Positions 38,990 through 47,049 of a DNA stretch of 64,000 nucleotides are shown here, one piece after another (position 1 is the first letter of the stretch; the number at the start of each line of letters is the position of its first letter). Made by a program: the position numbers and the translations under genes. Source of the stretch: an uncultured Selenomonadales bacterium (GTDB lineage: Bacteria > Bacillota > Negativicutes > Acidaminococcales > Acidaminococcaceae); NCBI GenBank assembly GCA_900315345.1, contig OMYP01000008.1, forward strand, positions 1 to 64,000, given 5' to 3'. Below the pieces are notes generated by a model, which had not been told where the DNA came from, did not search any database, and worked only from the letters and a program-made list of their open reading frames with translations.

Positions 38990-39035
38990 AATTCCAGTCG
39001 CGATGGTGAACCGTTAACACATCGGAACTGGAATT
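38990..39035. repeat. 46-bp interrupted palindrome between sigma-like and initiator genes
   Basis: AATTCCAGT (38990-38998) mirrors ACTGGAATT (39027-39035) and, after two mismatches, CGATG (39001-39005) mirrors CATCG (39020-39024). The centre contains GTTAAC. It lies in the 246-base gap 38813-39058, about 180 bases before the initiator start. Confidence 0.75.
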
Positions 39036-39058
39036 ATATCGGCAGGCGGCCCGTTTTG

Positions 39059-39718
39059 TTACGCGGTTTCGTCTGTCAGCATTTCCTTGCGGTTTTTCAG
39101 TCGGCGGCGCAGTTTGCCCAGGGCGCTGTTGTGCAAATACCACACAGCCTGTGGCGTGCTGTTCGTTTCCCGGGCCACTTCAGTCATAGAATTCTGCCGG
39201 AAATAAACGGAACGAATGACAGACTGTTCCCGTTCGGTGAGGCATTGCATAGCTTCTTCTATCATCTGTGACAGCTCTGCCTGCAACACAGCCGTTTCCG
39301 GTTCCGTAGTCCGGACTGCCTGCTGCGTTTCCCTTTCGTCCACATCGGCGAAGGCTATTTCCGTTGCTTCCCGCCCGTTCCCCCCGTTGCGGCTTTCCTT
39401 TTGTTCACGCCTGTGGCGGACCTGCTTCCAGCGGGTGTTATGAAGCAGCTTGCACTTCACCACATGTTTCAGAAGTTTTGGCATTTCATTGTCCGGCGTC
39501 TGACCCCGGTAGTTCATGAAAAATTCCAAAAGCACCAATACGGCAATGCTACGGGTTTCTTCTGTCCCCAGCACGCAGATGAAGTAGGGAACATGACAAA
39601 ACTGGTCGATGATAGGCTTTGCATTTTCGCATAAGCGAAGGGTGGCCTGGGTGTCGCCCTCTCGGGCGCGTTGCATCCATTCGGTCCATGGAAGGGTGTT
39701 CAGTTCGGTGAAATTCAA
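39059..39718 (-). CDS. Sigma-70-family (region 4) transcription factor
   Basis: 219 aa from TTG 39718, preceded at some distance by AAAGGAC; the start is uncertain. The C-terminal third is a sigma region 4 HTH: CLTEREQSVIRSVYFRQNSMTEVARETNSTPQAVWYLHNSALGKLRRRL. The N-terminal half is helical and could be a divergent region 2. Sigma-like genes of this sort are often paired with YvrJ/DUF1659/DUF2922 cassettes, which lie divergently just across the AT-rich gap, so it may activate them. It is GC-rich like the replication block. Confidence 0.75.
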   Translation of the reverse strand: MNFTELNTLPWTEWMQRAREGDTQATLRLCENAKPIIDQFCHVPYFICVLGTEETRSIAVLVLLEFFMNYRGQTPDNEMPKLLKHVVKCKLLHNTRWKQVRHRREQKESRNGGNGREATEIAFADVDERETQQAVRTTEPETAVLQAELSQMIEEAMQCLTEREQSVIRSVYFRQNSMTEVARETNSTPQAVWYLHNSALGKLRRRLKNRKEMLTDETA

Positions 39719-40107
39719 TGTGTGGTTTCACGTCCTTTCTGCATAAATTATCAAAAATCATTTAATTTTTGATTACAGAAAAATTATATCATAAAAAGTG
39801 CTTAAAGTACAGTAGCCATGCTGGTTTGAAATGGTTGTTCACAAATAGTTCAAACTTTGGCTTATTTTTGCAAAAAAATTTGAAAAAGTTCTATTTTTAC
39901 ATGACTTTGTGAAATAATTGTGAATTGTATGATGTATTATGTATACATTATCCAAAAAATAATTAAATTATTTTATCCACTTTGATGTTCAAAAAAATTT
40001 TATTTTTTATTCAAAAAAATTATTTTTTTATAAAAAACACCTTTAAATTTTAAGGGGCTTAGGGATTATATAAGTGTAAGGGAAAAAACGAAAAGGAGCG
40101 TGATAAC
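39719..40107. other. AT-rich intergenic region between sigma-like gene and amidase cassette
   Basis: No gene. About 390 bases, very AT-rich, with two 22-bp near-direct repeats (TTCAAAAAAATT plus T/A tail at 39988 and 40010), a DnaA-box-like TTATCCACT (39973-39981), inverted AT motifs around 39955-39975, and TATATAAG near 40068-40075. It must hold the divergent promoters; it could also be an origin-like region. Confidence 0.55.
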
Positions 40108-40749
40108 GTGATTGTACAAAATCCCATTCCCATTACAGAAAATGAATTGCGCCAGATGGCGCGGCGTGCGAAAGGACGGATCACCCGCATCTATCTTCAC
40201 TGGACGGCGGGCCATTACGGCCAGGTGTTCGACGATTATCACCTAAACATTGATAAGGACGGAACGGTGTACGTGACTTGCGACGATTTGGGCGAACGGA
40301 AAAGCCACACCTGGCGGCGCAACAGCGGAACCGTTGGCATTGCCCTTTGCTGCGGCTACGGTGCCGATTGCGCGCTGCCTACAGCCATTTGCGCAAGGGC
40401 GGCCATCTCCGCCGTGTACGACGGGGAAGACCGGGACCGTTACCAGGCGGTGATGGATTACGGAAGCGAACCCCCAACGCCGGTGCAGATCGAAGTGCTG
40501 GCGAAACTTGTGGCTATTCTTTGTGTGGAGTTGGGCCTTACCAACAGCGAGGACAGGGTCACCACCCATTGTGAGATTGCCTTCCGCGACGGATACGGCC
40601 CCGGCAGCGGCGACCCCCAGACCAAATGGGACTTGTGGTTTTTGCCCGATGACGCCTATCAGGGACGGCTGAAACCCGGCGGCTGTGTGATCCGGGGCAA
40701 GGCGGCCTGTTACCGTTGGGAAGTGATGCGGGAAGCAAAAGCAGCGTGA
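40108..40749 (+). CDS. N-acetylmuramoyl-L-alanine amidase-like protein
   Basis: 213 aa from GTG 40108 with AAAGGAG upstream. Amidase_2/PGRP-type domain: H31 in YLHWTAGHYG, later H144 in VTTHCEIAF and D159/K163 in DPQTKWDLWF, fitting the zinc ligands and catalytic positions. No signal peptide, so export would need a holin or lysis. First gene of a cassette with DUF1659, DUF2922 and YvrJ proteins; likely cleaves peptidoglycan stem peptides. The next 283 bases (40750-41032) have hairpins but no evident gene. Confidence 0.85.
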   Translation: MIVQNPIPITENELRQMARRAKGRITRIYLHWTAGHYGQVFDDYHLNIDKDGTVYVTCDDLGERKSHTWRRNSGTVGIALCCGYGADCALPTAICARAAISAVYDGEDRDRYQAVMDYGSEPPTPVQIEVLAKLVAILCVELGLTNSEDRVTTHCEIAFRDGYGPGSGDPQTKWDLWFLPDDAYQGRLKPGGCVIRGKAACYRWEVMREAKAA

Positions 40750-41032
40750 GGAATTGCTGTCCAATGTTTATGCGAGTGTATTTGCGATTAACGCACAAAT
40801 TTATTTGAACAGCTTTTTTCAAGGATTTGCTTATTCCACTCCGGTTAGCCGGGGCGTTATAAGATAAGCGGGCGTGCAGAACCGGCATGCGGCAGAATCG
40901 TAGGGCTTGCAGATGTAAGTTGGATTTTACAGTAAGTCCCGCACTGTTTTGGGAAAGCGGCGCATGGCGCAAAAAACGCGTCAGCGCTGCGGAACCGACA
41001 GGCAAAAATTTTTGAGGAAGGAGGTGGAACAC

Positions 41033-41257
41033 ATGGCGGCAGTAATGAACGTAACTAAGCGTACCCTCAGCATTTCCATTGCCCGCGGGCAGGATGCGGA
41101 AGGCAACGCAATTTCCAAAAGTTACATTTACAACAATGTGAAGCCGGACGCGGAACCTGCCAAGTTACTGGCAGTGGGCACGGCCCTGGGCGGTCTCTTC
41201 GACAACGAGATTACCGGTCTCACCGTTGTAGAACGGGCAAACCTGGCAAATGAGTGA
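41033..41257 (+). CDS. DUF1659 family protein
   Basis: 74 aa from ATG 41033, with a very strong GAAGGAGGTGG; upstream extension is out of character. The pattern RTLSISIARGQDAEGNAISKSYIYNNVKP...ALGGLF fits the small DUF1659 family, found beside DUF2922 and YvrJ genes in Firmicutes. Soluble, beta-rich look; function unknown. A GGGCGC/GCGCCC hairpin lies 20 bases after its stop, in the 163-base gap to DUF2922. Confidence 0.8.
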   Translation: MAAVMNVTKRTLSISIARGQDAEGNAISKSYIYNNVKPDAEPAKLLAVGTALGGLFDNEITGLTVVERANLANE

Positions 41258-41420
41258 CCGGGGAAAACAGAAGGACGGGCGCGTGTAAGCGCCCGGCCGG
41301 AAAAAAGGCAGTGAGCGGTGCTGAGGCTTAGCATAAAAGCCAGTTTGACCAATACGCTCCGGTTTTAGGAAAACCGCCTTACAGAATTAAAATTTTTTAG
41401 AGAAAAAGGAGGAAACAACA

Positions 41421-41642
41421 ATGAGCTCTGATACCGATCTGGATTTGATCTTTCGCAACGCCGCCGGCAAAAAGGTGATCCTCAACATCGAGGAACCCAA
41501 GGCCGGCATTACCAAGGCGGAAATTGACGCCGCCATGGCCGTAGTGGTGAATAACAACATCTTCAACACTTCCGGCGGCGACATTGTAGAAGCCGTGGAA
41601 GGCCGTCTGCGTACCATTACTCTCGACCCGGTAGTGGCATGA
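41421..41642 (+). CDS. DUF2922 family protein
   Basis: 73 aa, with AAAAAGGAGG upstream. DLDLIFRNAAGKKVILNIEEPKAGITKAEI...MAVVV...IF fits DUF2922, the usual partner of DUF1659 and YvrJ. No signal peptide or membrane segment. Function not known. It overlaps the longer reading of the next frame by 4 bases, while the real YvrJ start is at 41663. Confidence 0.82.
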   Translation: MSSDTDLDLIFRNAAGKKVILNIEEPKAGITKAEIDAAMAVVVNNNIFNTSGGDIVEAVEGRLRTITLDPVVA

Positions 41643-41662
41643 GGGTAGACGGAGGCTGTGCA

Positions 41663-41830
41663 ATGGAAGTGACGGAACTGTTCAGCTTTATTAAAGATTT
41701 CGGATTCCCCGTGGTCTTAAGCTGGTTCCTGTTAGTCCGCATGGAAAACAAACTGGCGGGGCTTACCGATGTGATCAGCGAACTAAGCTGCAATATCGCG
41801 GCCCTGCGGGGTGAAGCGCCGAAGCGGTGA
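41663..41830 (+). CDS. YvrJ family small membrane protein
   Basis: 55 aa from ATG 41663 (MEVTELFSFIKDFGFPVVLSWFLL...). A single transmembrane helix (about 8-25) is followed by an amphipathic stretch ending RMENKLAGLTDVISEL, the YvrJ pattern. Size and topology resemble BhlA/UviB holin-like proteins, so a membrane-permeabilising partner for the amidase is possible but unproven. Last gene before a strong terminator. Confidence 0.82.
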   Translation: MEVTELFSFIKDFGFPVVLSWFLLVRMENKLAGLTDVISELSCNIAALRGEAPKR

Positions 41831-41840
41831 ACTCGCAAAT

Positions 41841-41872
41841 AAAAAAACCAAGGCAAACGCCTTGGTTTTTTT
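41841..41872 (+). terminator. Strong intrinsic terminator after the YvrJ gene
   Basis: AAAAAAACCAAGGC pairs with GCCTTGGTTTTTTT across a 4-nt loop (AAAC). The A and T tracts make it effective in both directions, so it can also end the convergent gene at 41898. Confidence 0.93.
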
Positions 41873-41897
41873 GTTTGCGAGGAAAAATTCCAAATTA

Positions 41898-42782
41898 TCA
41901 TATAGTACGGGGGCTTTTTTTTGTTATAAGTTTACTGTCATCAATATTCTTTTTTTTATCAACATATACTAGTTTTCCGTTTCTTACAGTCATTTCACCT
42001 TCCGGTGTGTGCAATACATCAATGGCATTTTTTTGACAAAAAGCTACAATCTTTTGTTCTTGTGTTAGGGGTTCTTTTTTTATCTTTATTTTTTTCTTTT
42101 TAACTTTTTCTTCTCTTGGTGGTTTTACCAGTGCATTGTTTTCACCGCAAATTTCGCATAACCGTTCATTGATTACCAAAACATCATAAAAGCCTTTGTT
42201 AACGCAATACATGATTATTTTATCAGCATTATCGTTATTTTGCATACAATAGCCTGCAGTATTTATAAACTTCTGGAATTGAAGCGGTGGCAACTCTAAT
42301 GCCAATGCAAGGCATATTACAGTAGCTTTTGAGGGATGGTAAGCTTTGTAACGCATATTAATAAATCTGGAATATACATCTTTGTTGACGCAGGCCTTTT
42401 TATAGATGTCGGAATCTTTGATAACAATGCCGTTCTTTTCTTCTTTTTCATGTAAAGCAATTAAAAACAGATCAGCTGGGGTCAGTTCGTCATTTGTTTT
42501 CTTGATATGTTCGACAAGTTCCTCTTTACTGATTGCAGGGATGCCGCAATAATGACAGAAGCCGCCATTTATTACATCGTTCAAATACAATGTTAAACTA
42601 TCAAACCCTTTTAACAATCTTTTTTCGTTAATCCTGTCAAAATCCAAATCGTTTAAAATATTACTCCAATCATATACATCGGGGATTTCTTTAAACTTGT
42701 AATCTTCAAGCTGATTGGTCATTAAAAAAATTCTTTTAGTTTGATTCAACGTATAGTTTAAAGTGCGTTTTCCATTGTTCAT
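41898..42782 (-). CDS. Hypothetical protein with HTH-like helical domain
   Basis: 294 aa. Residues about 95-190 (LTPADLFLIALHEKEEK...KDVYSRFINMRYKAYHPSKATVICLALALEL...FINTAGY) resemble the non-canonical XRE-like domain found in Clostridia, where the LALALEL segment follows a helix-turn-helix. Cysteine pairs FCHYCG (about 76) and LCEICG (about 211) could bind metal, and the C-terminus is Lys-rich. Divergent from the VirD4-like operon (239-base gap), hence a plausible regulator. AT-rich, unlike the flanking amidase cassette. Confidence 0.6.
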   Translation of the reverse strand: MNNGKRTLNYTLNQTKRIFLMTNQLEDYKFKEIPDVYDWSNILNDLDFDRINEKRLLKGFDSLTLYLNDVINGGFCHYCGIPAISKEELVEHIKKTNDELTPADLFLIALHEKEEKNGIVIKDSDIYKKACVNKDVYSRFINMRYKAYHPSKATVICLALALELPPLQFQKFINTAGYCMQNNDNADKIIMYCVNKGFYDVLVINERLCEICGENNALVKPPREEKVKKKKIKIKKEPLTQEQKIVAFCQKNAIDVLHTPEGEMTVRNGKLVYVDKKKNIDDSKLITKKSPRTI

Positions 42783-43021
42783 TTTATTATCCGCCTATGT
42801 TAAATTAGTTCTTTTATAAAAATAGCATAACACAAAATTAAATGGTATGCATCAGTATTTTTAAGTATAAAAAAATGTTGGTTTGCAAACAACCAAAAGG
42901 GAGTCTTGCCTTGTTACAATAGCATTGTAAAACAGAAGCTCCTAATTTTAAAAATAATATCTTATAACTTCAATTAAGTTTGCAATGAATTTGGATTGTA
43001 AAGCAGAAAGGATTTTTGATT

Positions 43022-44320
43022 ATGGAAGGAATATATGACGATCTTATTTTAGGTAATGGTGCAGACGGGCTCTACAGTACAGATCCACGGAAAAGCAATG
43101 TTAACAACAATACATTAGTAATTTCCAGCAGCGGGGGCGGCAAGACCAAAAGTGTTGTGGAACCAAATATTCTTTATTCGCAAAACCGTAGCATGGTGGT
43201 AACCATGACCAAGAGACGCTTAATAAACCAGTATAGTTTGGTATTAAAAGAACGTGGTTATGATGTGAAGTTAATGGATTTGGTTCATCCTGAATTGTCT
43301 GACGTAGGATATGATCCTATGGTTCACGCAATGACCGAAAGTGATTTGAAAATGCTATCCCAAAATATTATTTCCTGTACCGGTGATAATGCAGAAAAGG
43401 ATCGCTATTGGCAAAACAGCAGCGCCAGTCTTTTCCGTGCTTTTGCAAAGCTGGCTATCCACAAATTCGGTCGCCGCGCACGTATGAAAGACGTACAATA
43501 TTTACTCCGTTTTATTGATGAAGAACAAAGTGAATATGTAGATGAAGATACAGGTAATGTCAGTGTTTCAGAGTATTGTCCAAAAGAAGATTTTGAAAGG
43601 CTGAAAAGGATTGATCCGCGTATGTATGAAGATTGGCAACAATATTACGCAAACGCGGACGGCACCCGTAATAATATACGCTGTATCATGCAGACGGCAC
43701 TGAACACCTTGTTTACGGATGGGCTGCAAGTGATGATGAATAAAGCCAGCCAAATTGATTTTAAAGATTTGGCGAGGCAGAAAACGGTATTGTTTATCCT
43801 GACCAGTCCTGTCAACCCGGCGTTACACCCCTTCGCCACCCTGGTTTTGGGAACCATGTTCAAGGAACTTTTTGAATACGGGGAGGAATTCCCGGACGGG
43901 CAAATTCCGGTTCCACTGATGGTTTTCTGCGACGATTTTGCTACAGGTGGCAGAATACCTGATTTTCAATACCATATCAGCATTTTCCGTGAAAAAGGTA
44001 TTTCTGTAATGATGCTTGTGCAAAGTCTTTCCCAGCTTTCGTTTATGTATGGAAAGGATGCAGCAAGTACGATTATAGATAACACAGATAATGTTGTGTA
44101 TTTAGGTGGTAATGATCCTGATACCGCAAGGGAGATTGGAAGAAGGAATAATAAACCGGAAGATGAAGTTTTATCGCTGCCTGTTGGCAGGGAATACCTG
44201 TTCCGTCGTGGACAGAAGCCTTTGGAGCTGCAACGTTACCGGATTTATGAAGACCCCTTGTATAAGCAACTGTTTACTGAGAAGGGTATCATAAAACGGA
44301 ATGTGGGTGCGTTACGGTAG
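43022..44320 (+). CDS. Soluble VirD4/TraG-like ATPase
   Basis: 432 aa from ATG 43022, with AAAGGA nine bases upstream. P-loop ATPase of the type IV coupling protein group. Walker A is atypical, ISSSGGGKTK (first Gly replaced by Ser), Walker B-like is MVFCDDFATGGRIPDF, and GISVMMLVQSLSQL...YGKDAASTIIDNTDNVVYLGG matches the TraG motif-3 region. It lacks the two N-terminal membrane helices of VirD4 and has an all-alpha-domain-like middle. No relaxase or T4SS gene is nearby. Lies first in an operon with a ClpP-like protease and an HtpX-like protease. A conjugation relic or a repurposed motor are both possible. Confidence 0.78.
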   Translation: MEGIYDDLILGNGADGLYSTDPRKSNVNNNTLVISSSGGGKTKSVVEPNILYSQNRSMVVTMTKRRLINQYSLVLKERGYDVKLMDLVHPELSDVGYDPMVHAMTESDLKMLSQNIISCTGDNAEKDRYWQNSSASLFRAFAKLAIHKFGRRARMKDVQYLLRFIDEEQSEYVDEDTGNVSVSEYCPKEDFERLKRIDPRMYEDWQQYYANADGTRNNIRCIMQTALNTLFTDGLQVMMNKASQIDFKDLARQKTVLFILTSPVNPALHPFATLVLGTMFKELFEYGEEFPDGQIPVPLMVFCDDFATGGRIPDFQYHISIFREKGISVMMLVQSLSQLSFMYGKDAASTIIDNTDNVVYLGGNDPDTAREIGRRNNKPEDEVLSLPVGREYLFRRGQKPLELQRYRIYEDPLYKQLFTEKGIIKRNVGALR

Positions 44321-44373
44321 TAAGTTAAACACTAATATGAGTTGTTAATATTTATTAGGAAAGGAAAGTAAAA

Positions 44374-44970
44374 ATGCAGGAGATTATACAAAGAACAGCT
44401 AATGGAAATAATGTTATTTCACTAGAAACCGCAAATCTTGAAAAACGGTTTGTACATGTACAAGGCAAAATTGAACATGAGTGTGCGTTTGAGTTTGCAT
44501 TGGCTATGCATCATCTTAACTGTATAAGTGAAAAACCCATAACAGTTCTGATCAATAGTCCAGGCGGATCTGTTGACGCGGGCCTATTAATGTACGATGT
44601 AATTCAGGCCAGTCCTGCTCCTGTAAAAGTTGTGGTTCTCGGATCGGCATCCAGTATGGCAGCGGTTTTGTTTGCCACCGGTCAGCATGGCCGTTTCTTG
44701 TTACCAAACAGCAAGTTGATGTTGCATGAGCCGTTGCTGGGATGTCCTATTGGCGGCAACACAACTTCTATTAAAACAATATCAGATAATTTACTGGCTA
44801 CCCGTGATAAGATAAACAACATTCTGGCTAAGCATACAGGCAAAACAATGCAGGAAATTGAGGAAGTAACAAGACAGGAACACTATTTTACAGCGGCCGA
44901 AAGCGTTGAATTCGGTTTAGCAGACAGGGTCATCAGTTTTGCAGAACTGGTTAATAACGAATTAAAATAA
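44374..44970 (+). CDS. ClpP-fold serine protease, divergent
   Basis: 198 aa, ClpP/SDH fold. NSPGGSVDAGLLMYD, LGSASSMAAVLFATG and MLHEP match the family: catalytic S94 and H118. The third residue, D171 in E. coli ClpP, aligns with E169 (TRQEHYFTAAESVEFGLAD). GKTMQEIEEVTRQ is otherwise as in ClpP. It is not the housekeeping ClpP, which is normally adjacent to clpX. Preceded by AAAGGAAAG. Between a VirD4-like ATPase and an M48 protease, it may be the degradative chamber of an unusual system, with no Clp/AAA unfoldase visible unless the VirD4-like ATPase serves. Confidence 0.85.
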   Translation: MQEIIQRTANGNNVISLETANLEKRFVHVQGKIEHECAFEFALAMHHLNCISEKPITVLINSPGGSVDAGLLMYDVIQASPAPVKVVVLGSASSMAAVLFATGQHGRFLLPNSKLMLHEPLLGCPIGGNTTSIKTISDNLLATRDKINNILAKHTGKTMQEIEEVTRQEHYFTAAESVEFGLADRVISFAELVNNELK

Positions 44971-44987
44971 AAGGAGGTGTCGGAATT

Positions 44988-45887
44988 ATGCTGTCAAAGC
45001 TGTTAACGATAATATTTTCCTTTATTTCCAACATGGCTATAGTTCTTATTTTCTGGACAGTAGCCTGGTATTGCCTGCCTTATCAGGTTTGGGATAAGGT
45101 AGTCCGTTTTTTAACATTAATTCATGTAACGCCTGGGCGGGACAGTATCCTGTTAACGCTTTCGTTAACCACTTTGCTTGTGCCGTGTCTTTTATGCAGC
45201 ACTTCTATTGCACAACGCATTAACCTTTGGTTGATGGGCGCACGTAGGGCAAAAGGGGCGGAGCAGGAAAGAATGCAGAAAGCAATGTCTCAGATATGTT
45301 CTGTAAACGGGAATTCATTGGCAGCTTATAAGCTTTATGTGATGGATAAGGAATTCTGCAACGCTTTTGCGTTTGGTGATAATCATATTTGTGTAACGCG
45401 TCCATTACTAACCGCATTAGATGACACAGAACTGGCTGGTATAATGGCGCATGAAGTTGGGCATCTGCATAACGGGGATACAAATATAAGTATTTACCTT
45501 GCTGGTATGGATTTCTGCGGTAACCTGGCTCTGAATTTGCTAATCGGGATAACTAAAGTCTGCGAAATATTGTCAAATATTCCAATTCCTTTTATGAGTA
45601 TATTGATAGCAATATTTTCCATAGCGGTAGCTATACCAACTATGCTTGTTCAATTTTTAGTTTGTGTTCCGGCCAATTTGGTTATGTTGTTTTTTTCCAG
45701 ACGCAATGAATATAAAGCAGATCGTTACGCGTGCGATGTTGGCTTGGGAAAAGGTTTGTATGACGGGCTTGCATGCATTTGTTATGGGGAAACAAAACCT
45801 GGCTTTTTAGATCAAATGTGGTCTACCCATCCTGTGACAGAAAAGAGGTTGAATAAAATAGAAAAAATGATTGCAAAGCGGGGTTAA
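44988..45887 (+). CDS. HtpX-like M48 membrane metalloprotease
   Basis: 299 aa. Two N-terminal transmembrane helices (about 10-32, 52-72), zinc motif H155-E156-x-x-H159 (IMAHEVGHLHNGD), third ligand E241 in SRRNEYKADRYA, and one or two helices between (about 173-190, 202-236). Matches HtpX, the membrane quality-control protease. Preceded by AAAGGAGGTG. Start is 17 bases after the ClpP-like stop. As part of this operon it is probably specialised for the system rather than stress response. Confidence 0.9.
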   Translation: MLSKLLTIIFSFISNMAIVLIFWTVAWYCLPYQVWDKVVRFLTLIHVTPGRDSILLTLSLTTLLVPCLLCSTSIAQRINLWLMGARRAKGAEQERMQKAMSQICSVNGNSLAAYKLYVMDKEFCNAFAFGDNHICVTRPLLTALDDTELAGIMAHEVGHLHNGDTNISIYLAGMDFCGNLALNLLIGITKVCEILSNIPIPFMSILIAIFSIAVAIPTMLVQFLVCVPANLVMLFFSRRNEYKADRYACDVGLGKGLYDGLACICYGETKPGFLDQMWSTHPVTEKRLNKIEKMIAKRG

Positions 45888-45893
45888 AAAATT

Positions 45894-46292
45894 ATGGAGT
45901 ATTTTTTTGCAGAATTAGATACAAATTTTGTTAAAAGTATTTCAGTAACCAGTTGGAAAGGAAATAATGAACAGCAAATGTCATTGAACAATGAAGGCGT
46001 ATTCCGTTTTAGTGACCGGCGAAGTGGTGTCGTACAAGTGTTGCGTCTGCCGAGAATCAAGTTACAGGTGTTCTGCAATCTTATCTTCGATATGTTTGAT
46101 AAGGCAGTTGACAGCAGGGATCTTGAAGGAAATTGGTCAATTGTGGCCCGTGATCGGTACGGGCGGAAGTTTCGTGCGGTAGGCTGTTCTGTTTCATATT
46201 ACACTCATAAGAACATGGATCCTTCGTTTTACCTTCGCAAGGCTGCTGGCATGGATGAAATGTGGCTGCTTGATGGTGGCATTAAACGTTAA
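45894..46292 (+). CDS. Hypothetical protein, 132 aa
   Basis: Begins 6 bases after the M48 gene. Soluble, no signal or membrane segment, mixed alpha/beta look (GNWSIVARDRYGRKFRAVG, DEMWLLDGG). Not recognised. The TATGG context with AAAGCGGGG upstream gives a ribosome site. Conserved operon position after the protease suggests an accessory or adaptor role, but this is inference. Confidence 0.65.
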   Translation: MEYFFAELDTNFVKSISVTSWKGNNEQQMSLNNEGVFRFSDRRSGVVQVLRLPRIKLQVFCNLIFDMFDKAVDSRDLEGNWSIVARDRYGRKFRAVGCSVSYYTHKNMDPSFYLRKAAGMDEMWLLDGGIKR

Positions 46293-46435
46293 ATTAGTGT
46301 ATAAATTTTAATCGTCATGCAGTTAGGGGTGTTCATGTTTACATTGGTACACGTTATTTTGACGATAAAGCTTTAATTTTTTGTTTATATGTCGTTTGTC
46401 AGGTTATTATGGCTATTACGGAAAGGTGGAACAGC

Positions 46436-46927
46436 ATGAAGAAATTATTCGTTTTATTATTCCTGCAATTTTTATTGGTAGCAACAGGTGAAGCAAAGAT
46501 TGCGGATGAGCGCATGGTTATAGGGGCGCTTAGCATTGGTCAAACGGTTAAGGAAGTTGAGATGATTTATGGAAAGCCTGCGAAAATTTCAAATTATAAA
46601 ATCGACCCGAATCGAATGACGTATGAATATGGGAAAGGTGGTTCACAGTTCACAATTGTTTTTAAAAATAACAAAATTGTTTCTATAACAGTAAAAGGTT
46701 ATGACAAGGTAGCAACTATTGATGGTATCATGATAGGTACGCCAAAGAAATTTATAATTGAAGCATACGGCCAGCCGGATTTTACTAGGGGAGATGGAAA
46801 ACAACCGCCTGATTCTGAGTACATGTTATTCATTACTAATAGTGGCAGGATATCAGTTGGCGGAATTACAGGCAGAATGCTTTTTGATCTGCGTAAAGGC
46901 CAGGTTGTTGGCATGAGTATTATATGA
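46436..46927 (+). CDS. Exported protein, BamE/SmpA-like repeat fold
   Basis: 163 aa from ATG 46436 (MKKLFVLLFLQFLLVATGEAKIA); GAAAGGTGG lies seven bases upstream. A clear signal peptide precedes a domain with two similar halves (IGALSIGQTVKEVEMIYGKPAKI and IDGIMIGTPKKFIIEAYGQPDF), the BamE/SmpA pattern where a G-x-P turn follows each helix. Predicted to be exported. Role unknown; in the same locus as HtpX-like and ClpP-like genes. Confidence 0.65.
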   Translation: MKKLFVLLFLQFLLVATGEAKIADERMVIGALSIGQTVKEVEMIYGKPAKISNYKIDPNRMTYEYGKGGSQFTIVFKNNKIVSITVKGYDKVATIDGIMIGTPKKFIIEAYGQPDFTRGDGKQPPDSEYMLFITNSGRISVGGITGRMLFDLRKGQVVGMSII

Positions 46928-47049
46928 ATGATTAGTCTGTTATTATGTTTTTTGCGCTTATCAGGATTATGTGGCAGGAATGGTTTGATGTAATGTAGAA
47001 TTATATAAAAACATTTAATATGTACTGCAAACAAGGAGATATGAAAATA

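Noticed and set aside
35869..41830. Intact prophage
   Set aside because: Replication, regulator and lysis-like genes occur but no integrase, terminase, portal, capsid or tail genes are seen.
43022..44320. Conjugative element core (T4CP of an ICE)
   Set aside because: No relaxase, VirB4, integrase or other T4SS gene in the window; the protein lacks membrane helices.
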